A stretch of 7,989 bases of DNA, taken from positions 1 through 7,989 of the forward strand of contig JAHJBU010000022.1 in NCBI GenBank assembly GCA_018813375.1, written 5' to 3'. This stretch comes from Patescibacteria group bacterium (GTDB taxonomy: Bacteria > Patescibacteriota > Microgenomatia > UBA1400 > PJMF01). This document shows, one piece after another, positions 5,874-7,989 of this stretch (its first letter is position 1; the number at the start of each line of letters is the position of its first letter). A program made the translations under genes and the position numbers. The notes below the pieces were generated by a model, which worked only from the letters and a program-made list of their open reading frames with translations, did no database searches and had not been told where the DNA came from.

Positions 5874-5910
5874 CCTTGGTAAATATATCCAAAGGATATG
5901 TTTTTCAACA
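5874..5910. repeat. 37-nt near-palindrome, copy 2 (inverted relative to copy 1)
   Basis: This stretch begins CCTTGGTAAATATATC and matches the reverse complement of 2842-2878 at 32 of 37 positions. The inner part AAATATATCC-AAA-GGATATGTTT (5881-5903) keeps its symmetry, while the outer right arm has diverged (TTCAACA instead of ACCAAGG). It lies between the divergent RHH gene and the 6064 gene. Conserved inner symmetry at two regulatory spacers suggests a protein-binding site; a mobile-element end is the alternative. Confidence 0.8.
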
Positions 5911-6040
5911 GTCGCAAACCAATATTTAGAGCCAGAATAACAAGTCGTGATCGCGAGTCGGAGTTATAAGCCGATTGTGCCCAAGCCAACTCGCATAATC
6001 TAGCAGCATAATCCAGCTAGCCATGGTTTAAACCACAAAT
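5911..6040 (+). other. Hairpin-rich spacer upstream of the 6064 gene
   Basis: No reading frame is evident. GCGAGT/ACTCGC (5953-5958 / 5989-5994) encloses CGG/CCG (5959-5961 / 5971-5973). CTAGC/GCTAG (6000-6004 / 6016-6020) and GGTTT/AAACC (6025-6029 / 6041-6045) are further short stems. A tandem pair CATAATCTAGCAG and CATAATCCAGCTA (5994-6019) matches at 10 of 13 positions. If the promoter at 6048 is the only one, this stretch is not transcribed as leader and would act as DNA. Confidence 0.35.
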
Positions 6041-6047
6041 AAACCGC

Positions 6048-6053
6048 TATAAT
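6048..6053 (+). promoter_or_regulatory. Consensus -10 box of a probably leaderless gene
   Basis: A perfect TATAAT stands 10 nt before the ATG at 6064, so transcription would start at about 6060, only 3-4 nt before the start codon. There is no SD in the AT-rich stretch before the ATG, which agrees with leaderless translation. The -35 region (around TGGTTT at 6024-6029) is poor. Confidence 0.5.
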
Positions 6054-6063
6054 AAATTTAGTT

Positions 6064-7989
6064 ATGGTAGATGCAGCGACCAAATCAAAAAGAATTCAAG
6101 ACAACCAAAAAGTTAAAGATGCTAGAGAGCATGGTTTATTAACCTCAAAAAAGTTTGAGGTTGTCCTCTCCAAAGCCAACAACGAGCCTCTCTTAACTCT
6201 TGACCTTCTTCATCAATTAGTGGGCTCACTAGCCAGCGCATTTACATCTGGAAGCGATAATGTTTTTAATCCCAATCAATCTGTCATTAAAATAATTGAT
6301 GGTTCACGAGTAATTAATAAGCGTGAGCTTAAATTTAATCTTTACGGGCTAAAAGAGGATGATGTTAAAAACCCAAAGTTTGGTGAGGATTATGTCAGTC
6401 TAACTCTTTATCCTGAAGATGTAATTGTAATTGTAGATTACATCAGAAGGTGGTTGGTTCAACCTCAGTGTTATAAAAAAGAACTAGGAGGAGTTTCTTG
6501 GGGAATAAGCGCCAGCACTCTGATTGATAGCTGGAAAACCGCTGTCAAGCGTGGGAAAAAAGATCCTGGGCGAAAATCTAATTATATTGCTGATTTTTCA
6601 CTAAAACAACTCAAGGGGGCGGTCGATGAATTATTTAAACAAATCAATACAATTTATGCTAAAAAAACCAAAGAGGTTAAATATGATTCCATTGACGATC
6701 TTTTAAGAGAAATTGAACAAAAATTCACAGAGGATCCAGCTGGTGTTTGGGAAAAAATTGGCCTAGTCACTGCACTGGGCATTGCTGAGGGAGCAATTGG
6801 TGCTCAAGTTATTTTAATTTCTAATAAAAATTTACGCGTTGGTGACGCTAGACAGATCATCAATGCTTTCTACACCCAAGTAGCAACTCAGCTCAAACCT
6901 CAGGAGCCCCAAAAACCATGGAATCGTATTTTAGCCACTACAAAAGAAAAATTCACATCCACAGCCTACCTCACTGATAATGAAAATATCATTACCATGA
7001 GTGACATAACTAAGGTCAGTAGGTTTATTGACTTATTTAATCAGTTATTAAAAGAACTTGCTATTGAACCAAAAGAAGTTGAAAAAAAAATTGTAAGAGA
7101 CGAGACAAAACAGGATGAGGGCGGTGACACCGCACTAGATGAACCTCAGCTATTAAATAATGAAAAAATCATTGAAAAAGTCACTAGAAACCTTATTTAT
7201 GAATCGGGAAAAGACTTTTTAGCTTTTTTTGCTAATAAAGAAATTGACCCAAGCCAACTAGACCCCAAACAACGCGACTGGCTATTAGTTGGTTTGCCAA
7301 GTTTTATCAGCTCATTACTTGAAGACAAATACACCCAAGGACAGCTCACTGAATTAATTCAGGATCAAATTAGTAAAAGTCTGACTCAACTAAGCCAAGA
7401 AAAAAGTGATTTCACCGTCACTAGCAATCAGCTCGCAGATATCCAAAAACTAGTCAACGAGCAGTTTTTCAAACAAAACACTGGTGATTTTTTCAAATGG
7501 ATAGGCGCTGTTCCTACCGCTGTAGATATAGAAAAATCCAGAGAAAAAATCAAAGATAAAACAGCCCAAGCCATTGTTCCCCCGGGGCTCATAGACGTCA
7601 CAACTCCTGGATATCAAACTCCCGCTGAAATCGTAGCGGGGCTAAGCACTAAGCGAAAAAAATTCTACCAAGAAACAGCAATAGGTCTATTGGGGCTTTA
7701 TTTTTCCAGCGATCAAACAATAGCTGGTTTTACCCTAGAGGATATTCTCCGCCTTCACCCAGAGCTTTATGACTTTATCCTAGCTTTTGTCATTAAAGAA
7801 CTAGCCGGAATCCCCACAGATCAGCTTATTTCTAACTTACGCTATCAGCTCTTCCAAAAACTAGTCTTAACTCATGAATTCCAAGCTCAGATTGACCAGC
7901 TACTGGTCACAAAACTTACGCGGCAACCAAGGTCTTTTGAGAAAATCTTGATTGCAATGAGTAGGGAGTCAATTGATGAAGGGGATGCA
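6064..7989 (+). CDS. Large unknown protein, 3' end outside window
   Basis: An uninterrupted frame of 642 codons runs from the ATG to the window end, so the C-terminus is missing. I do not recognise the protein. It starts with a basic, polar segment (VDAATKSKRIQDNQKVKDAR) that is not a signal peptide. A region with beta character follows at about 75-130 (VIKIIDGSRVI, YVSLTLYPEDVIVIVDYIRR), then mainly helices. Residues about 335-361 are a charged linker (KEVEKKIVRDETKQDEGGD) that divides the visible part into two regions. The second region has regular helices with many Q, D and L residues, for example YTQGQLTELIQDQISKSLTQ. No Walker, nuclease, helicase or membrane motif was seen. There is no SD; a TATAAT at 6048 suggests a leaderless mRNA. 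It is the largest gene here and, with the first gene and those at 3028 and 4615, makes a set of four unassigned, mostly helical proteins. Confidence 0.88.
   Translation, partial: MVDAATKSKRIQDNQKVKDAREHGLLTSKKFEVVLSKANNEPLLTLDLLHQLVGSLASAFTSGSDNVFNPNQSVIKIIDGSRVINKRELKFNLYGLKEDDVKNPKFGEDYVSLTLYPEDVIVIVDYIRRWLVQPQCYKKELGGVSWGISASTLIDSWKTAVKRGKKDPGRKSNYIADFSLKQLKGAVDELFKQINTIYAKKTKEVKYDSIDDLLREIEQKFTEDPAGVWEKIGLVTALGIAEGAIGAQVILISNKNLRVGDARQIINAFYTQVATQLKPQEPQKPWNRILATTKEKFTSTAYLTDNENIITMSDITKVSRFIDLFNQLLKELAIEPKEVEKKIVRDETKQDEGGDTALDEPQLLNNEKIIEKVTRNLIYESGKDFLAFFANKEIDPSQLDPKQRDWLLVGLPSFISSLLEDKYTQGQLTELIQDQISKSLTQLSQEKSDFTVTSNQLADIQKLVNEQFFKQNTGDFFKWIGAVPTAVDIEKSREKIKDKTAQAIVPPGLIDVTTPGYQTPAEIVAGLSTKRKKFYQETAIGLLGLYFSSDQTIAGFTLEDILRLHPELYDFILAFVIKELAGIPTDQLISNLRYQLFQKLVLTHEFQAQIDQLLVTKLTRQPRSFEKILIAMSRESIDEGDA

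Overview
The window is a low-GC bacterial segment with a sparse layout: mostly single genes separated by 140-390 nt spacers rich in inverted repeats. Most of the proteins are helical and of unknown function. The recognisable items are an AAA ATPase with a C-terminal DUF4143 domain, a ribbon-helix-helix (RHH) DNA-binding protein, and a cobalamin-riboswitch-like leader. The standard genetic code fits: stops are TAA, TAG and TGA, with no in-frame TGA in the long genes. Unknown proteins, a DUF4143 ATPase and several starts without a Shine-Dalgarno (SD) site would fit a Patescibacteria/CPR-type genome, but no taxonomic marker gene is present, so this is only a guess.

Layout. 1-1175 (-): 3'-truncated gene for a helical protein with an acidic patch and a heptad repeat. 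1316-2635 (-): DUF4143 ATPase, with two 20-bp direct repeats just upstream of its start. 2636-3027: spacer holding a 37-nt near-palindrome and three further hairpins. 3028-4107 (+): unknown protein with a long acidic N-terminus. 4126-4296 (-): small ORF, possibly a nuclease-domain remnant. 4307-4614 (+): promoter, cobalamin-riboswitch-like aptamer, antiterminator-like pairing and intrinsic terminator. 4615-5322 (+): unknown helical protein behind that leader. 5326-5832 (-): RHH regulator, convergent with the previous gene and only 3 nt from it. 5833-6063: spacer with an inverted second copy of the 37-nt element. 6064-7989 (+): long unknown protein running off the window, with a promoter so close to its ATG that the mRNA is probably leaderless.

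How it may work together. Two signals stand out. First, the aptamer has the conserved core of cobalamin riboswitches and is followed by a terminator whose 5' arm can instead pair with a segment just after the aptamer, so expression of the unknown 4615 gene probably responds to a cobalamin. Second, the 37-nt near-palindrome lies 42 bp upstream of the RHH gene and again upstream of the 3028 gene. This suggests an operator shared within a small regulon, possibly bound by the RHH protein; that is inference. No complete defence system, transposase, CRISPR array, tRNA or rRNA was seen.
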